Source of the DNA: Winogradskyella arenosi
GTDB taxonomy: Bacteria; Bacteroidota; Bacteroidia; Flavobacteriales; Flavobacteriaceae
Assembly (NCBI RefSeq): GCF_003337305.1
Contig: NZ_QPJO01000001.1
Span: forward strand, 434,001 to 498,000
DNA: 64,000 nucleotides
Direction of reading: 5' to 3'
The notes below the pieces were generated by a model, which saw nothing but the letters and a program-made list of their open reading frames with translations, was not told the DNA's origin and did not search any database. A program made the position numbers and the translations under genes. Of this stretch, positions 28,101-36,374 are shown one piece after another (positions within the stretch are counted from its first letter, which is position 1; each line of letters starts with the position of its first letter).

Positions 28101-28762
28101 TCTCCTGCTGTAGACACATGGAGCTTAAAATCTTTATTTTCTACCGCCTCTAGCGATTCATTTAAAATAAAGAATTGAAACGGAGCCGGTGGTTCATAAG
28201 CCGTTTTGTAATTAACCACACGCTCATAGCTATCACTAAACCAATTTATTTTACCACTCACTAGAGAGACAACTAAAATAAGCACCGGAATCGCGGCATA
28301 TTTTAAATATTTGGCATTCGATTTAAAATTAATAGCCGCTTTAAACGGAATGGATTGGAGTTCTAAAGACTTTTGTTCAATACTGGCAAGTAGTAGATCC
28401 GATTGTTGCGGACTTTGATTAAGCTGAAGGACGTTAAGCAACTTATCGTTAACTTCAGGAAAGTGATTACCAATTAAGGCCGAAGCCGTTTCAAAATTAA
28501 TCCCTTTTCTCAGGTTGAATAAATGGAGTAACGGCAGCGCAATAAATTTTATAAAAAGCGTTACTTCTACGACCACAAACAGCCAAAATAAAATCGTCCG
28601 TGCGGTCGGATTTAACCATAATACATATTCAATAAATAAGGTTACCATAAAATAAAGCAAACCCATGGCAAAAAACAGAATAGCACCCTTTAGTAACGCA
28701 TTGGTATAATACCGTTTAATGAATTCCTCTAATTTGCTTTTTATGGTTTCAAAATTGCTCAT
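25169..28762 (-). CDS. DUF4175 family giant membrane protein with collagen-like tract
   Basis: The 1197-residue protein starts with two to three membrane helices (residues about 20-75 and 150-170). A beta-rich periplasmic-like region follows to about 480, then a long Glu/Lys/Gln coiled coil (about 490-810), a Gly-rich hinge with SGGGGGGSQ, and a helical domain. Next is a low-complexity Gly/Glu/Lys/Ser tract that includes a run of about a dozen G-X-X triplets (about residues 978-1025), and a C-terminal conserved helical region. Function is unknown in the family. The G-X-X tract lacks proline. The gene is transcribed away from gltX. Confidence 0.82.
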   Translation of the reverse strand: MSNFETIKSKLEEFIKRYYTNALLKGAILFFAMGLLYFMVTLFIEYVLWLNPTARTILFWLFVVVEVTLFIKFIALPLLHLFNLRKGINFETASALIGNHFPEVNDKLLNVLQLNQSPQQSDLLLASIEQKSLELQSIPFKAAINFKSNAKYLKYAAIPVLILVVSLVSGKINWFSDSYERVVNYKTAYEPPAPFQFFILNESLEAVENKDFKLHVSTAGEVIPENAEIKFNGQSYFLQPITPGQFQYTFTLPKDALEFRLTANGVTSKSYQLQVVNTPNLVNFDMVLDYPAHTQKQDEVLKSTGSAVIPEGTKVTWKAKTKATTKVQILADDTLTFTAKAKDNFEATKQLFKHYNYNLTTSNQDLKDYENLAYNISVVKDLHPELTIKVQKDSIDQQSLYFYGQASDDYGLSKLQMVYYPAEDSSKKVVVPMALIKANFSEFVSAFPNQFNLEEGVSYQLYFEVFDNDAIHQYKRTKSATFNYRKLTKEETEEKQLNEQSETIKDISKTFQKLEEQDKSLDEFSKTQKEKERLNFNDKKKFEDFLKRQKNQEQLMKNFNKKLQDNLQEFQKEEQKEHPFKDDLIERLKDNEEQLKKDEKLLEELEKLKDKINKEQFTQKLEELAKQNKNKKRSMQQLLELTKRFYVMKKAEKISNELKELSDKQEQLSESKDKNSKAAQEELNKEFNQLQEDLEDLKSEDRKLRKPMKVPTDEFLEDEIKYDQKAAKEALESQEKKEGDQDPKAAQEAQEKAKEKQKSAAKKMRKMAEILEQSMSGGGGGGSQDAEDMDTLRQILENLLNYSFDQEALMKTFEDLDSNSNKYGSYIIEQSNLRGHFEHIDDSLFALSMRQPKLSEHVNKQITEVYFNIDKALSQLTENNIYLGVGAQQYAVTATNELANFLSDFLDQMEMAMQPQMGQGEGDGESLPDIIMSQEELNKKMEEGVEKGKEGSSGEEGKEKGEGEKPGESGKEGEGEKPGEQGQSGNEGQQGESGENGQSGQQGKSGQSGQSGENGQDGEGNSKGQQGKNGQKGKGKGKGDGPNGDGEGEKNDGYGEGGSEEQNAELYKIYQQQQQLRQALEDRLTKDGTIQSAGQLIRQMEAIELDLLNTGFTNQTLQKMMDVQHQLLKMENATFMQGQDKKRKSETSTESFNPNQVDPIKTAKQYFNTTEILNRQALPLQEHLKKKIQEYFKREEE

Positions 28763-28982
28763 ATATGATTCTAACTGACTAAACTACAATTTTATTTTTA
28801 CTGTAATCGCCTCAAAATTGGTAAGATTCTGTTAATAATAGCCCTTTTTGTTGGAATATTTAGTTGAAATGCCTCGATTTTTAATTTTAAGCGCATTCAA
28901 CACCGCTAATTTTTGAACTTTATTTTAGCACTATCGATAAAAAAGTATAGCCCTCACCCTTCCTACTTCACAGTGATAATTT

Positions 28983-28990
28983 TATCTTTG
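28983..28990 (+). promoter_or_regulatory. Candidate -7 element of gltX
   Basis: TATCTTTG matches TAnnTTTG. The expected start site gives a leader of about 45 nt. The leader holds an 11-bp direct repeat, ACGAAATTCTG, whose second copy ends at the ATG. Confidence 0.42.
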
Positions 28991-29041
28991 CACGAAATTC
29001 TGAAATAAATTCAGATTTACAAACCATTACGAAATTCTGTT

Positions 29042-30556
29042 ATGTCTCAAAAAGTACGTGTGCGATTTGCACCAAGTCCAACAGGACCTTTACATATAGG
29101 TGGTGTAAGAACCGCTTTATTTAACTATTTATTTGCCAAGAAACATGGTGGTGACTTTGTTCTTAGAATTGAAGATACAGACCAAAACCGTTACGTAGAA
29201 GGCGCAGAAGATTACATTATACAATCTTTAGATTGGTGTGGAATGCCTTTTGATGAAGGTCCTGGAAAAAATGAAAAATTTGGTCCTTATAGACAAAGCG
29301 AACGTAAGCATTTGTACCGACAATATGCAGACGATTTAATTGCTAGCGGAAACGCGTATTACGCCTTTGATACAGCTGAGCAATTAGATGCTGAACGAAA
29401 AGGTCATGAAGCGGAAGGAAAAACATTTATCTACAATTGGCATAACCGTGAAAAAGGCCGCTTAGTCAACTCTTTAACCTTAAGCCCTGAAGAAACTAAA
29501 GCTAAGATTGAAGCTGGTGACGATTATGTGATTCGTTTTAAATCGCCACAAGATGAAACCCTACATTTAAAGGATATCATTAGAGGTAACATAAAAATTG
29601 ACACTAATATTTTAGATGATAAAGTCTTATTTAAGAGTGATGGGATGCCAACCTACCACCTTGCTAATATTGTTGACGATCATTTAATGGAAATTACCCA
29701 CGTGATTCGTGGTGAGGAGTGGTTACCTTCTTTAGCGTTACACCAATTATTATACAATGCTTTTGGTTGGAAGGCTCCAGAATTTGCCCACTTACCTTTA
29801 ATTTTAAAACCAACAGGAAAAGGAAAGTTAAGCAAACGTGATGGTGATAAAATGGGATTCCCTGTATTTCCTTTAGAATATAACGCCGCAGATGGTAGCG
29901 TTTCTAGAGGATATAAAGAAGATGGTTATTTCCCTGAAGCTGTAGTTAACTTTTTAGCCTTTTTAGGATGGAATCCTGGTACCGAGCAAGAAATATTTAG
30001 CTTAGAGCAGTTAATTTCTGATTTCGATTTAGAAAAAGTGCATAAAGCAGGTGCACGTTTTGATCCCGATAAAACAAAATGGTTTAACCACCATTATATG
30101 CAACAACAGTTAGACTTAGATTTAGCGACTCAATTTAAAGCGATTCAACCAGAATTAGCGGAAATGGACGTTAATTACATTGCTTTAGTTGTAGGCTTAA
30201 TTAAAGAACGTGCCACTTTTGTTAGCGATTTTTGGAACCTAAGTCACTTTTTCTTTACCACACCAACTTCCTTTGATGAAAAAGCTTCGAAAAAAGCACT
30301 TAAAGAAGGAACTGCTGATATCTTAAATAAGGTAATCGCCCTCGTTAATGCCACTGAAGATTTTACCGTAGAAAACCTTCAAACTGAAATTAAAGGTTGG
30401 ATTACCACTAATGAGATTGGATTTGGAAAAGTAATGATGCCCTTAAGACTTGCCTTAGTTGGTGCCTTACAAGGTCCGGATGTATTTGATATTATGTTTA
30501 TGATAGGAAAAGCAGAAACGGTTAAGCGTATCGAAAATTTAGTGCATACATTATAA
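29042..30556 (+). CDS. gltX: Glutamyl-tRNA synthetase
   Basis: A class I aaRS of 504 residues, full length. The HIGH-type motif is PSPTGPLHIGG (residues 11-21) and the KMSKS-type motif is KLSKR (262-266). LRIEDTDQNR and VIRGEEWLPS are standard catalytic-domain segments, and the C-terminal helical anticodon-binding part is complete. GlnRS is encoded 2 kb away, so this enzyme is probably discriminating for tRNA-Glu. A small exported protein gene follows after 39 bp, possibly in the same transcript. Confidence 0.97.
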   Translation: MSQKVRVRFAPSPTGPLHIGGVRTALFNYLFAKKHGGDFVLRIEDTDQNRYVEGAEDYIIQSLDWCGMPFDEGPGKNEKFGPYRQSERKHLYRQYADDLIASGNAYYAFDTAEQLDAERKGHEAEGKTFIYNWHNREKGRLVNSLTLSPEETKAKIEAGDDYVIRFKSPQDETLHLKDIIRGNIKIDTNILDDKVLFKSDGMPTYHLANIVDDHLMEITHVIRGEEWLPSLALHQLLYNAFGWKAPEFAHLPLILKPTGKGKLSKRDGDKMGFPVFPLEYNAADGSVSRGYKEDGYFPEAVVNFLAFLGWNPGTEQEIFSLEQLISDFDLEKVHKAGARFDPDKTKWFNHHYMQQQLDLDLATQFKAIQPELAEMDVNYIALVVGLIKERATFVSDFWNLSHFFFTTPTSFDEKASKKALKEGTADILNKVIALVNATEDFTVENLQTEIKGWITTNEIGFGKVMMPLRLALVGALQGPDVFDIMFMIGKAETVKRIENLVHTL

Positions 30557-30595
30557 TTTATTGATACCTTTAAGATTCACTAAACAGTACCAACC

Positions 30596-31117
30596 ATGCA
30601 ATCTAATTATAAACTCGTTTTACTCCTATTTTTAGGGCTCAGTTTAAATGCCTTTGCTCAAACCAAAGCTGACGCTTTAAGAGACGCTAAAATAACGTCT
30701 AAAGCCGCAAAAGAGATGGATTTCGATCTGGTCTTAAAGCACACCTTACCTTCTGTCTTAGATATGATGGGTGGCAAAGATGCGGCTTTATCAGTTCTAA
30801 AAGCGACTTTTGAAGGCATGGAAGACCAAGGTTTTGTCTTTGAGAAGGCTAATGTTGTAAGTGTTTCTGAAGTGGTAGAAGAACAAGGCCAATACCGTTG
30901 TTTGGTAGAAAGCTATAAACAAATGCTTATGTCGGGGCAACGTATTTCTTCTACAAGTCACCTTTTAGGAATTTATAACGAGGCCGATAACTATTGGTGG
31001 TTTATTGAAACAAAGCAATTAAACAATAACGCTATGACTACGGAAATTTTACCGAATTTTAAAACGGGAATCGAAATTCCGGAAGATAGCGTGAGCATGG
31101 AAGCAGTCAAGTCTTAA
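30596..31117 (+). CDS. Unknown small exported protein
   Basis: The 173-residue protein has a signal peptide (residues 1-21, ending NAFAQ). The mature domain begins with helices (DALRDAKITSKAAKEMDFD, LVLKHTLPSVLDMMGG) and then strands (YRCLVESYKQM, NYWWFIETKQL). This alpha-then-beta order and the WWFIET strand resemble an NTF2/SnoaL-like fold, which is inference only. It follows gltX by 39 bp and ends before a bidirectional terminator. Confidence 0.72.
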   Translation: MQSNYKLVLLLFLGLSLNAFAQTKADALRDAKITSKAAKEMDFDLVLKHTLPSVLDMMGGKDAALSVLKATFEGMEDQGFVFEKANVVSVSEVVEEQGQYRCLVESYKQMLMSGQRISSTSHLLGIYNEADNYWWFIETKQLNNNAMTTEILPNFKTGIEIPEDSVSMEAVKS

Positions 31118-31140
31118 ATGGACTAGTTTTTATCCCATAA

Positions 31141-31175
31141 AAAAAACCTCATAATCTAAATTATGAGGTTTTTTT
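31141..31175. terminator. Bidirectional terminator between the gltX unit and glnS
   Basis: Arms of 15 bp (AAAAAACCTCATAAT and its complement) with a 4-nt loop and flanking A and T tracts serve the convergent small exported protein gene (+) and glnS (-). Confidence 0.9.
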
Positions 31176-31221
31176 ATGTTCAAATAAGACTAATTATCAA
31201 GCGTTTTCGTCTAAAACTTAC

Positions 31222-33231
31222 TTAGAGTTCTGAAGCTTCAGCCACTAACAATTCATTCTTATCCGCTTTAGCTTTTGCAATAAACTCATCTATAGCTTCA
31301 TTACGTTCTAAGCCTTTATTGAGTAGCACCTTTAACGCGATTAAAGTGGCAATACGTGTTCCTACTTTTTTAACTGCAGTACCAAATAATGGCTCTAATT
31401 CTTCATAAGCTACCTCTTCTGCAAGCTTTATGATTTCTGCCTTAGATTTTTCTTGTTTGGCCTCTGGGACATTGGTATATTTTTTACCTAATTGTTGTAT
31501 CACACTTATCGCCGATCGTTTTTGCTGTGGGGCTTTAGTTTTATTTTGTCCTGGATTATTCTGCGTTTTTGGCTTTTGTTTAGCCCAACTGTCTCTTAAA
31601 CCTACCGTTTTATTAAAGACTAAATGCTCAGTGGTAGAATCATCATCCACATTAAAATACCCTAAACGTTGAAATTGAAACTGCTCCCCTACTTTAGCCT
31701 CGGCTAAACTTGGTTCTAAATATCCTGTTTTCAGGGTTAGAGATTTCGGGTTAAGATGTTCCATAAAATCTTTATCCTTATCACTGTCTGGCGACTCGTG
31801 CATAAATAAACGATCGTACTCTCTAATTTCAGCTTTAATCGCATGTTTTATAGACACCCAATGGAGCGTACCTTTCACTTTTTTAGTGGTATCTTCATCA
31901 TACGTACAGTGAATTTCAGTGATGTTCCCGTCCACATCTTTCACCACATCATTGGCTTGTATGATGTAAGCATTCTTTAAACGCACCTCACCACCAAGTT
32001 TTAACCTAAAGAATTTACTACCTGCTTCTTCCTTAAAATCTTCCTTTTCAATATAAATTTCTCTAGAAAAAGGCACTTTTCTAAATCCGGCGCTGTCATC
32101 CTCTTGATTATTTTCAGCATCTAACCATTCTTCTTTCCCTTCAGGATAATTCGTGATGACCACTTTTACAGGATCTAAAACCGCCATAACACGGTTTGCC
32201 GTTTTATTTAAATCTTCACGAATACAAAACTCAAGTAAAGACACATCGATTACATTTTCGCGCTTAGCAACCCCAACTTTTTTAATAAATTGACGTATAG
32301 AATTTGGTGTATAGCCACGACGACGTAAGCCAGAAATAGTTGGCATACGTGGATCATCCCAACCTGAAACGACACCTTCTTCTACCAATTTAAGCAATTT
32401 ACGCTTACTCATTATGGTATAGCTTAAATTTAAACGGGCAAATTCGCGCTGTTTTGGTAACATTGGGTAATCTCCTTCTGCATATTGGTACACATGTTCT
32501 TTAAACCAATTATAAAGTTCACGGTGCGGTTTAAATTCTAAAGAACATAAAGAATGTGAAATTTGCTCTATATAATCGCTTTCCCCATGGGTCCAATCGT
32601 ACATTGGGTAAATGCACCAATCGTTACCCGTGCGGTGATGCTCGGCATACATAATACGATACATCATAGGATCGCGCATAAGCATATTAGGGTGCTCCAT
32701 ATCTATTTTCGCACGTAAAATATGGGTCCCAGCAGGAAATTCGCCCGCTTTCATACGTTGAAATAAGTCTAAATTTTCTTCAACACTACGATCTCTATAC
32801 GGACTGTTTTTCCCAACTTGTGTTGGTGTTCCTTTTTGTTCAGCAATAGCTTCAGAAGTTTGGCTGTCTACATAAGCTTTCCCGTCCTTTATCATTTGAA
32901 GGGCCCAATCGTATAACTTCTGAAAGTAATCTGAAGAATACAATTCATTTTCCCATTGGTAGCCTAACCACGCAATATCTCTCTTAATAGCATCCACATA
33001 CTCTTGTTCTTCTTTTGATGGATTGGTATCATCAAATCTTAAGTTTACCGGAGCGTTATAGGTTTCTCCTAAGCCAAAGCTTATTCCTATAGCCTTAGTA
33101 TGTCCTATATGCAAATACCCATTAGGTTCTGGTGGAAAACGAAATCGAAGTTTATCTTTTGCTAAGCCATTAGCTAAATCTTCCTCTATAATATGCTCAA
33201 TAAAATTGAGTGCTTTTGTTTCTTCTGACAT
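31222..33231 (-). CDS. glnS: Glutaminyl-tRNA synthetase with C-terminal extension
   Basis: The HIGH motif lies in PPEPNGYLHIGH (residues 41-44 HIGH) and the KMSKS-type motif is MSKRK (274-278). FDDTNPSKE and SHSLCSLEF complete the catalytic core. E. coli GlnRS has 554 residues. Here 669 residues continue into a basic linker (about 551-572, Lys/Gln/Pro-rich) and a helical domain to the C-terminus. This resembles the YqeY-like tRNA-binding appendages described for Deinococcus and annotated in other bacteria, although the family match is not certain from sequence alone. A weak -7 element lies at 33327-33334. Confidence 0.95.
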   Translation of the reverse strand: MSEETKALNFIEHIIEEDLANGLAKDKLRFRFPPEPNGYLHIGHTKAIGISFGLGETYNAPVNLRFDDTNPSKEEQEYVDAIKRDIAWLGYQWENELYSSDYFQKLYDWALQMIKDGKAYVDSQTSEAIAEQKGTPTQVGKNSPYRDRSVEENLDLFQRMKAGEFPAGTHILRAKIDMEHPNMLMRDPMMYRIMYAEHHRTGNDWCIYPMYDWTHGESDYIEQISHSLCSLEFKPHRELYNWFKEHVYQYAEGDYPMLPKQREFARLNLSYTIMSKRKLLKLVEEGVVSGWDDPRMPTISGLRRRGYTPNSIRQFIKKVGVAKRENVIDVSLLEFCIREDLNKTANRVMAVLDPVKVVITNYPEGKEEWLDAENNQEDDSAGFRKVPFSREIYIEKEDFKEEAGSKFFRLKLGGEVRLKNAYIIQANDVVKDVDGNITEIHCTYDEDTTKKVKGTLHWVSIKHAIKAEIREYDRLFMHESPDSDKDKDFMEHLNPKSLTLKTGYLEPSLAEAKVGEQFQFQRLGYFNVDDDSTTEHLVFNKTVGLRDSWAKQKPKTQNNPGQNKTKAPQQKRSAISVIQQLGKKYTNVPEAKQEKSKAEIIKLAEEVAYEELEPLFGTAVKKVGTRIATLIALKVLLNKGLERNEAIDEFIAKAKADKNELLVAEASEL

Positions 33232-33326
33232 GCTTTTCTTTATAATTAACTGTTGAATATTTTAGGCCATTAAACCAGTCTAAAACGCAAAACCATCTTA
33301 CACTCCTATTCTGCTATAAGACCCTA

Positions 33327-33334
33327 CAAAATTA
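33327..33334 (-). promoter_or_regulatory. Candidate -7 element of glnS
   Basis: TAATTTTG matches TAnnTTTG on the minus strand and gives a leader of about 90 nt. Confidence 0.33.
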
Positions 33335-33408
33335 CACAAATTGTGGGTATAATACTGTAACATTTTCACTGTGGTTTACACTTATCTATTGAACCTAAAA
33401 CTATAATA

Positions 33409-33612
33409 ATGATGAACTACCAATGTCCTAAATGTAATAACACGACCTATACCGTAGATCAGATGCGTGCCACGGGTGGAACTTTTTCTAAAATATTTGA
33501 TATTCAAAATAAGAAATTTACTTCAGTGACTTGTAAAAAATGTACCTATACTGAATTTTATAAGGCTAAAACCAGTGCGATTAGTAACATTTTTGATTTG
33601 TTTACCAGCTAA
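33409..33612 (+). CDS. Small zinc-ribbon protein
   Basis: The 67-residue protein has CPKC near the N-terminus and CKKC near residue 45, a four-cysteine zinc ribbon. The segment TVDQMRATGGTFSKIFDIQNKKFTSVTC matches the small nucleic-acid-binding zinc-ribbon family (DUF2082-like). The frame starts with two consecutive ATG codons (33409 and 33412), and either could be used. No partner is evident. folB follows after about 70 bp. Confidence 0.82.
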   Translation: MMNYQCPKCNNTTYTVDQMRATGGTFSKIFDIQNKKFTSVTCKKCTYTEFYKAKTSAISNIFDLFTS

Positions 33613-33680
33613 TATAAAAAACGGAAAAGTCTTGGTTGCCCATTATTTTAAAAGCGCCAATTTTAGCCTATTTTTGTAGT

Positions 33681-34043
33681 ATGGGAAAAATTAAAGTTGA
33701 AAATATAAGAGTTTTTGCAAACCACGGCTGTTTAAAAGAAGAAACTGCTATTGGTAGTGATTACCGTGTAGATTTAGTTATTAAAGCGAATTTGCAAACG
33801 TCTGCCGTTTCTGACGAACTTAATGATACTGTAGATTACGTTTTACTCAACAAGGTGGTTAGAGAAGAAATGGCGATTCCGTCTAAACTTTTAGAAACCG
33901 TTGCTAAACGAATTTTAGACCGTGTTTTTGAGGAAGAATCGTTAATTACTAAGGCTACTGTAACCGTGAGCAAAATAAATCCGCCCATAGGTGGTGACGT
34001 TGAGATGGTTAGAATAAAAATGAGTCAGAAGCGAAAAAAGTGA
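33681..34043 (+). CDS. folB: Dihydroneopterin aldolase
   Basis: This folate-pathway enzyme makes 6-hydroxymethyl-dihydropterin. I use ATG 33681 (MGKIKVENIRVFANHGCLKEE), giving 120 residues, the family norm. A frame open 15 codons upstream contains an unrelated PIILKAPILAYFCS segment and a TATTTTTG element at 33669-33676, so it is probably non-coding. Key features are FANHGCLKEE, VDYVLLNKVV, the LLETVAKRI helix carrying the conserved Glu, and KINPPIGGDVE. Confidence 0.92.
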   Translation: MGKIKVENIRVFANHGCLKEETAIGSDYRVDLVIKANLQTSAVSDELNDTVDYVLLNKVVREEMAIPSKLLETVAKRILDRVFEEESLITKATVTVSKINPPIGGDVEMVRIKMSQKRKK

Positions 34044-34073
34044 TGCTAATTAGGGGTTAACGTTAATAATTTT

Positions 34074-34081
34074 TATATTTG
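34074..34081 (+). promoter_or_regulatory. Candidate -7 element of tRNA-Cys
   Basis: TATATTTG is a perfect TAnnTTTG match about 43 nt before the tRNA 5' end, leaving a short precursor leader. Confidence 0.5.
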
Positions 34082-34123
34082 CGCTCTCAATGTACAATTG
34101 AGAATCCTATTTACAATATATAG

Positions 34124-34194
34124 GGTGTCGTGGCCGAGTGGCTAGGCAGTGGTCTGCAACACCATCTACAGCGGTTCGAATCCGCTCGACACCT
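34124..34194 (+). tRNA. tRNA-Cys (GCA)
   Basis: A 71-nt cloverleaf. The acceptor GGTGTCG pairs with CGACACC, the anticodon is GCA, the T-loop is GGTTCGAATCC, and the discriminator is U, as in cysteine tRNAs. CCA is not encoded. Confidence 0.96.
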
Positions 34195-34203
34195 CAGAAA
34201 ATG

Positions 34204-34217
34204 AACCTCTAAGATCT
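34204..34217. repeat. Direct repeat copy 1 (14 bp)
   Basis: AACCTCTAAGATCT lies at the tRNA-Cys terminator. The second exact copy is at 34502-34515. Confidence 0.8.
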
Positions 34218-34232
34218 CTTAGAGGTTTTTTT
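34204..34232 (+). terminator. Terminator of tRNA-Cys
   Basis: A 10-bp stem, AACCTCTAAG with CTTAGAGGTT and a 4-nt loop, is followed by a T tract. The left arm plus loop is repeated exactly about 300 bp downstream. Confidence 0.85.
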
Positions 34233-34731
34233 ATGTTTTAAATTTTAAAAATATTCAGATGAATTGAAACGCGGTACGAAGTCTAACGCTTATAAGATCC
34301 TCAGAAAAACTCTAAGAAACCTTATGATAGCCCTATTTTTTTAACTTTTAGGAAAGTTTAGATGAATAAATACGTTGTTGGAATCTTATCGTTTTTGCGA
34401 CCACAGAAAATCATCAAGAAAACACAATGGTAGCCTTATTTATTAATCTAGGAAAAAATAGATTCATAATTACACGGTTTAAAGCCGCTAAACAACTAAA
34501 CAACCTCTAAGATCTTTTGCTGTTTATTTATGCTCAATATGTAAGCTTTAAATCAGATAAGTCTTCACTTCTACCGTATTTTAAATAGGTTTTAAGACCT
34601 TAAACCTAAATTGCTTGAACTGTGTTTCATTTTGAATTTAATGGACGTCAAAGAGGCTTTAAAGCTTAAATAGCCTTTTCCGAATGAACTGGAGAAAAGA
34701 AGTTGAACGGAATACTAGGAAGTACTGAAAT
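34233..34731. other. Gene-free region after tRNA-Cys
   Basis: About 500 bp with no supportable open frame on either strand. The one structured element is the second copy of the 14-bp repeat. No integrase or transposase remnant is recognisable. It could be a decayed remnant or an untranslated spacer before the LysE gene terminus. Confidence 0.55.
34502..34515. repeat. Direct repeat copy 2 (14 bp)
   Basis: An exact copy of AACCTCTAAGATCT. Fourteen identical bases 298 bp apart are unlikely by chance and could mark an old insertion or duplication scar next to a tRNA gene. Confidence 0.75.
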
Positions 34732-35412
34732 TTAAATCGGATTCACGTTTTCTAACTGCTCAATTCCTCTTTCATAGAGATCAGGAAACAAGCCTTGGCT
34801 GAGTAATATAATCCCAAAAACTAAAATCACTAAAGCTACAATCTTCTTCGTTTTAAAAATACGACGCGGCGTCAGTTTACTTTTTAGACGTTTTGCCGCC
34901 GCTATTTTAACCAGATCGGTTAAAAAATAAGCTAACAACATGGTTACAATGAAAACGGTCACCCCATTTTCTGACTTGGTTATAGAGGTACCAATAACAA
35001 TAAAGCCCAACCAACCGAGTAATACCCCAATATTGATAAAATTTAAAAGGAAACCTTTGATAAATAGCATGCCGTATTTCTTTTTAGGCAAGGCTATTTT
35101 ATGGTGTTCTCTTACAATAGTTCTAAAGGATTTAGAGGTTTTAATAAAACTAATAAGTCCGTAAATAACCAAGAGCGCACCCCCGAAGACGAGTAGTTTA
35201 GGATCGTCCTTAATTTTCTCTAACAAGGAATCGGTACTGAGAAAAATGACAAAGATGAAAACAACATCTGCCAAAATAACTCCTAAATCAAAAATAATGG
35301 CACTAGTAAAGCCTTTGGTAGCACTAGTTTCTAATAATACAAAAAAAACTGGACCAATAGTAAAGGCTAATATAATTCCGAAGGGAATGGCTGTTAAGAT
35401 ATCGTCTAACAT
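34732..35412 (-). CDS. LysE/RhtB-family exporter
   Basis: The 226-residue protein has about six membrane helices. The N-terminal FGIILAFTIGPVFFVLLETSATKGFTSAIIFDLGVILAD is the LysE/RhtB signature (gly-pro near helix 1, then a conserved Gly/Asp). The family exports amino acids or related small molecules. The substrate is not predictable. It is downstream of the GIN-domain gene by 44 bp and may be the last gene of a unit that starts at rnr. Confidence 0.83.
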   Translation of the reverse strand: MLDDILTAIPFGIILAFTIGPVFFVLLETSATKGFTSAIIFDLGVILADVVFIFVIFLSTDSLLEKIKDDPKLLVFGGALLVIYGLISFIKTSKSFRTIVREHHKIALPKKKYGMLFIKGFLLNFINIGVLLGWLGFIVIGTSITKSENGVTVFIVTMLLAYFLTDLVKIAAAKRLKSKLTPRRIFKTKKIVALVILVFGIILLSQGLFPDLYERGIEQLENVNPI

Positions 35413-35456
35413 GTAAAAACTTGCGGTTTTTACAAAGGTAAGAAACTCAAGGCATA

Positions 35457-36128
35457 TTACATACGTTTTATTGTACCTCCAAGCATTGTACTTTCATTAA
35501 CCTCTTTAGGTTTACCATAGATAAATACACTACCACCTGCTTTAACTTTGGCATCTACCGTTTCTGAAGCATTGATATAAGCTTCACCTGCAGCATTTAT
35601 ACTGACTTGGGTATGTGCTGTAATCAAGGATTTAGCATTAACCTCGCCACCCGTATAAATGGAGATATCTTGCTGTTCAGAGCGTCCTGAAACGTTGATA
35701 AGCCCACCCGTTACAGCTCTTAAATTAGCATAAGTGGTTTCTAGTTCCGCAGTGATTTCAGCACCTTCTTGGGTTCTTAAATCAATTTCATACTGTTTTA
35801 ATGGAGCTTTAAGCGTCACCTTAGCGCCTTCATTAGCATCTATTTCATCTACAGACGTAAAATACAATTGTACCACGGTGTCTTCACCATCGTAACTTTC
35901 TCTGATGTTCATTCTAATTTTCAGCTTTCCGTTGTTATTTACAACTTCTACATCTTTTCTGTTTTTACCAAAAATGACTACTTTATTTTCATTAGAAGCA
36001 ATCATCTTAAGATGAATTAAATCAAAAACCTTAACAGTTGAAAAACTACCTATGTTTTTTTCTATAGACTCTTGAGCATTTATAAAAAGTGAACTACACA
36101 AAAGACATAACAGCAAAATATTTTTCAT
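35457..36128 (-). CDS. GIN-domain (DUF2807) exported protein
   Basis: The 223-residue protein has a signal peptide (residues 1-18, ending FINAQE). It then has repeated short beta strands such as VDANEGAKVTLKAP, EIDLRTQEGAEITAEL, INVSGRSEQQDISIYTGGEVNAKS and VKAGGSVFIYGKP. This is the right-handed beta-helix repeat pattern of the putative auto-transporter adhesin head GIN domain. It is probably exported to the periplasm or cell surface. Function is unknown. It lies 9 bp after a tiny membrane protein gene. Confidence 0.85.
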   Translation of the reverse strand: MKNILLLCLLCSSLFINAQESIEKNIGSFSTVKVFDLIHLKMIASNENKVVIFGKNRKDVEVVNNNGKLKIRMNIRESYDGEDTVVQLYFTSVDEIDANEGAKVTLKAPLKQYEIDLRTQEGAEITAELETTYANLRAVTGGLINVSGRSEQQDISIYTGGEVNAKSLITAHTQVSINAAGEAYINASETVDAKVKAGGSVFIYGKPKEVNESTMLGGTIKRM

Positions 36129-36137
36129 TACAATAAC

Positions 36138-36374
36138 TTATTTTAAGGTCATTATTTTTTTACTAAATAACCATTTTAGTTGAATTTCCTCTCCCGATTG
36201 TTTTTTAACGATCCGACGCTGCGGCGTTAAAACCACAGTAATTACGGCCGATGCCACTGCTAATACCATTGAATTAATATCTTCAAAAATAAATTGAAGC
36301 ATAAAACGTACGGCTACATAAATAACGGCGAATATGACAAAAACGTATACGCCAGCTTTGGTACTTGTTTTCAT
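36138..36374 (-). CDS. Small two-helix membrane protein
   Basis: The 78-residue protein has two hydrophobic segments (about residues 8-31 and 34-50), then a basic C-terminus with PQRRIVKKQSGEE and KKIMTLK. Its start overlaps the stop of the YbjQ gene by 1 bp (TAATG), so translation is coupled and the gene is real despite its size. No family was recognised. Confidence 0.72.
   Translation of the reverse strand: MKTSTKAGVYVFVIFAVIYVAVRFMLQFIFEDINSMVLAVASAVITVVLTPQRRIVKKQSGEEIQLKWLFSKKIMTLK

Noticed and set aside
34124..34731. Prophage or integrated element at tRNA-Cys
   Set aside because: Only a 14-bp repeat and no genes are present, so it is recorded as a scar-like observation only.
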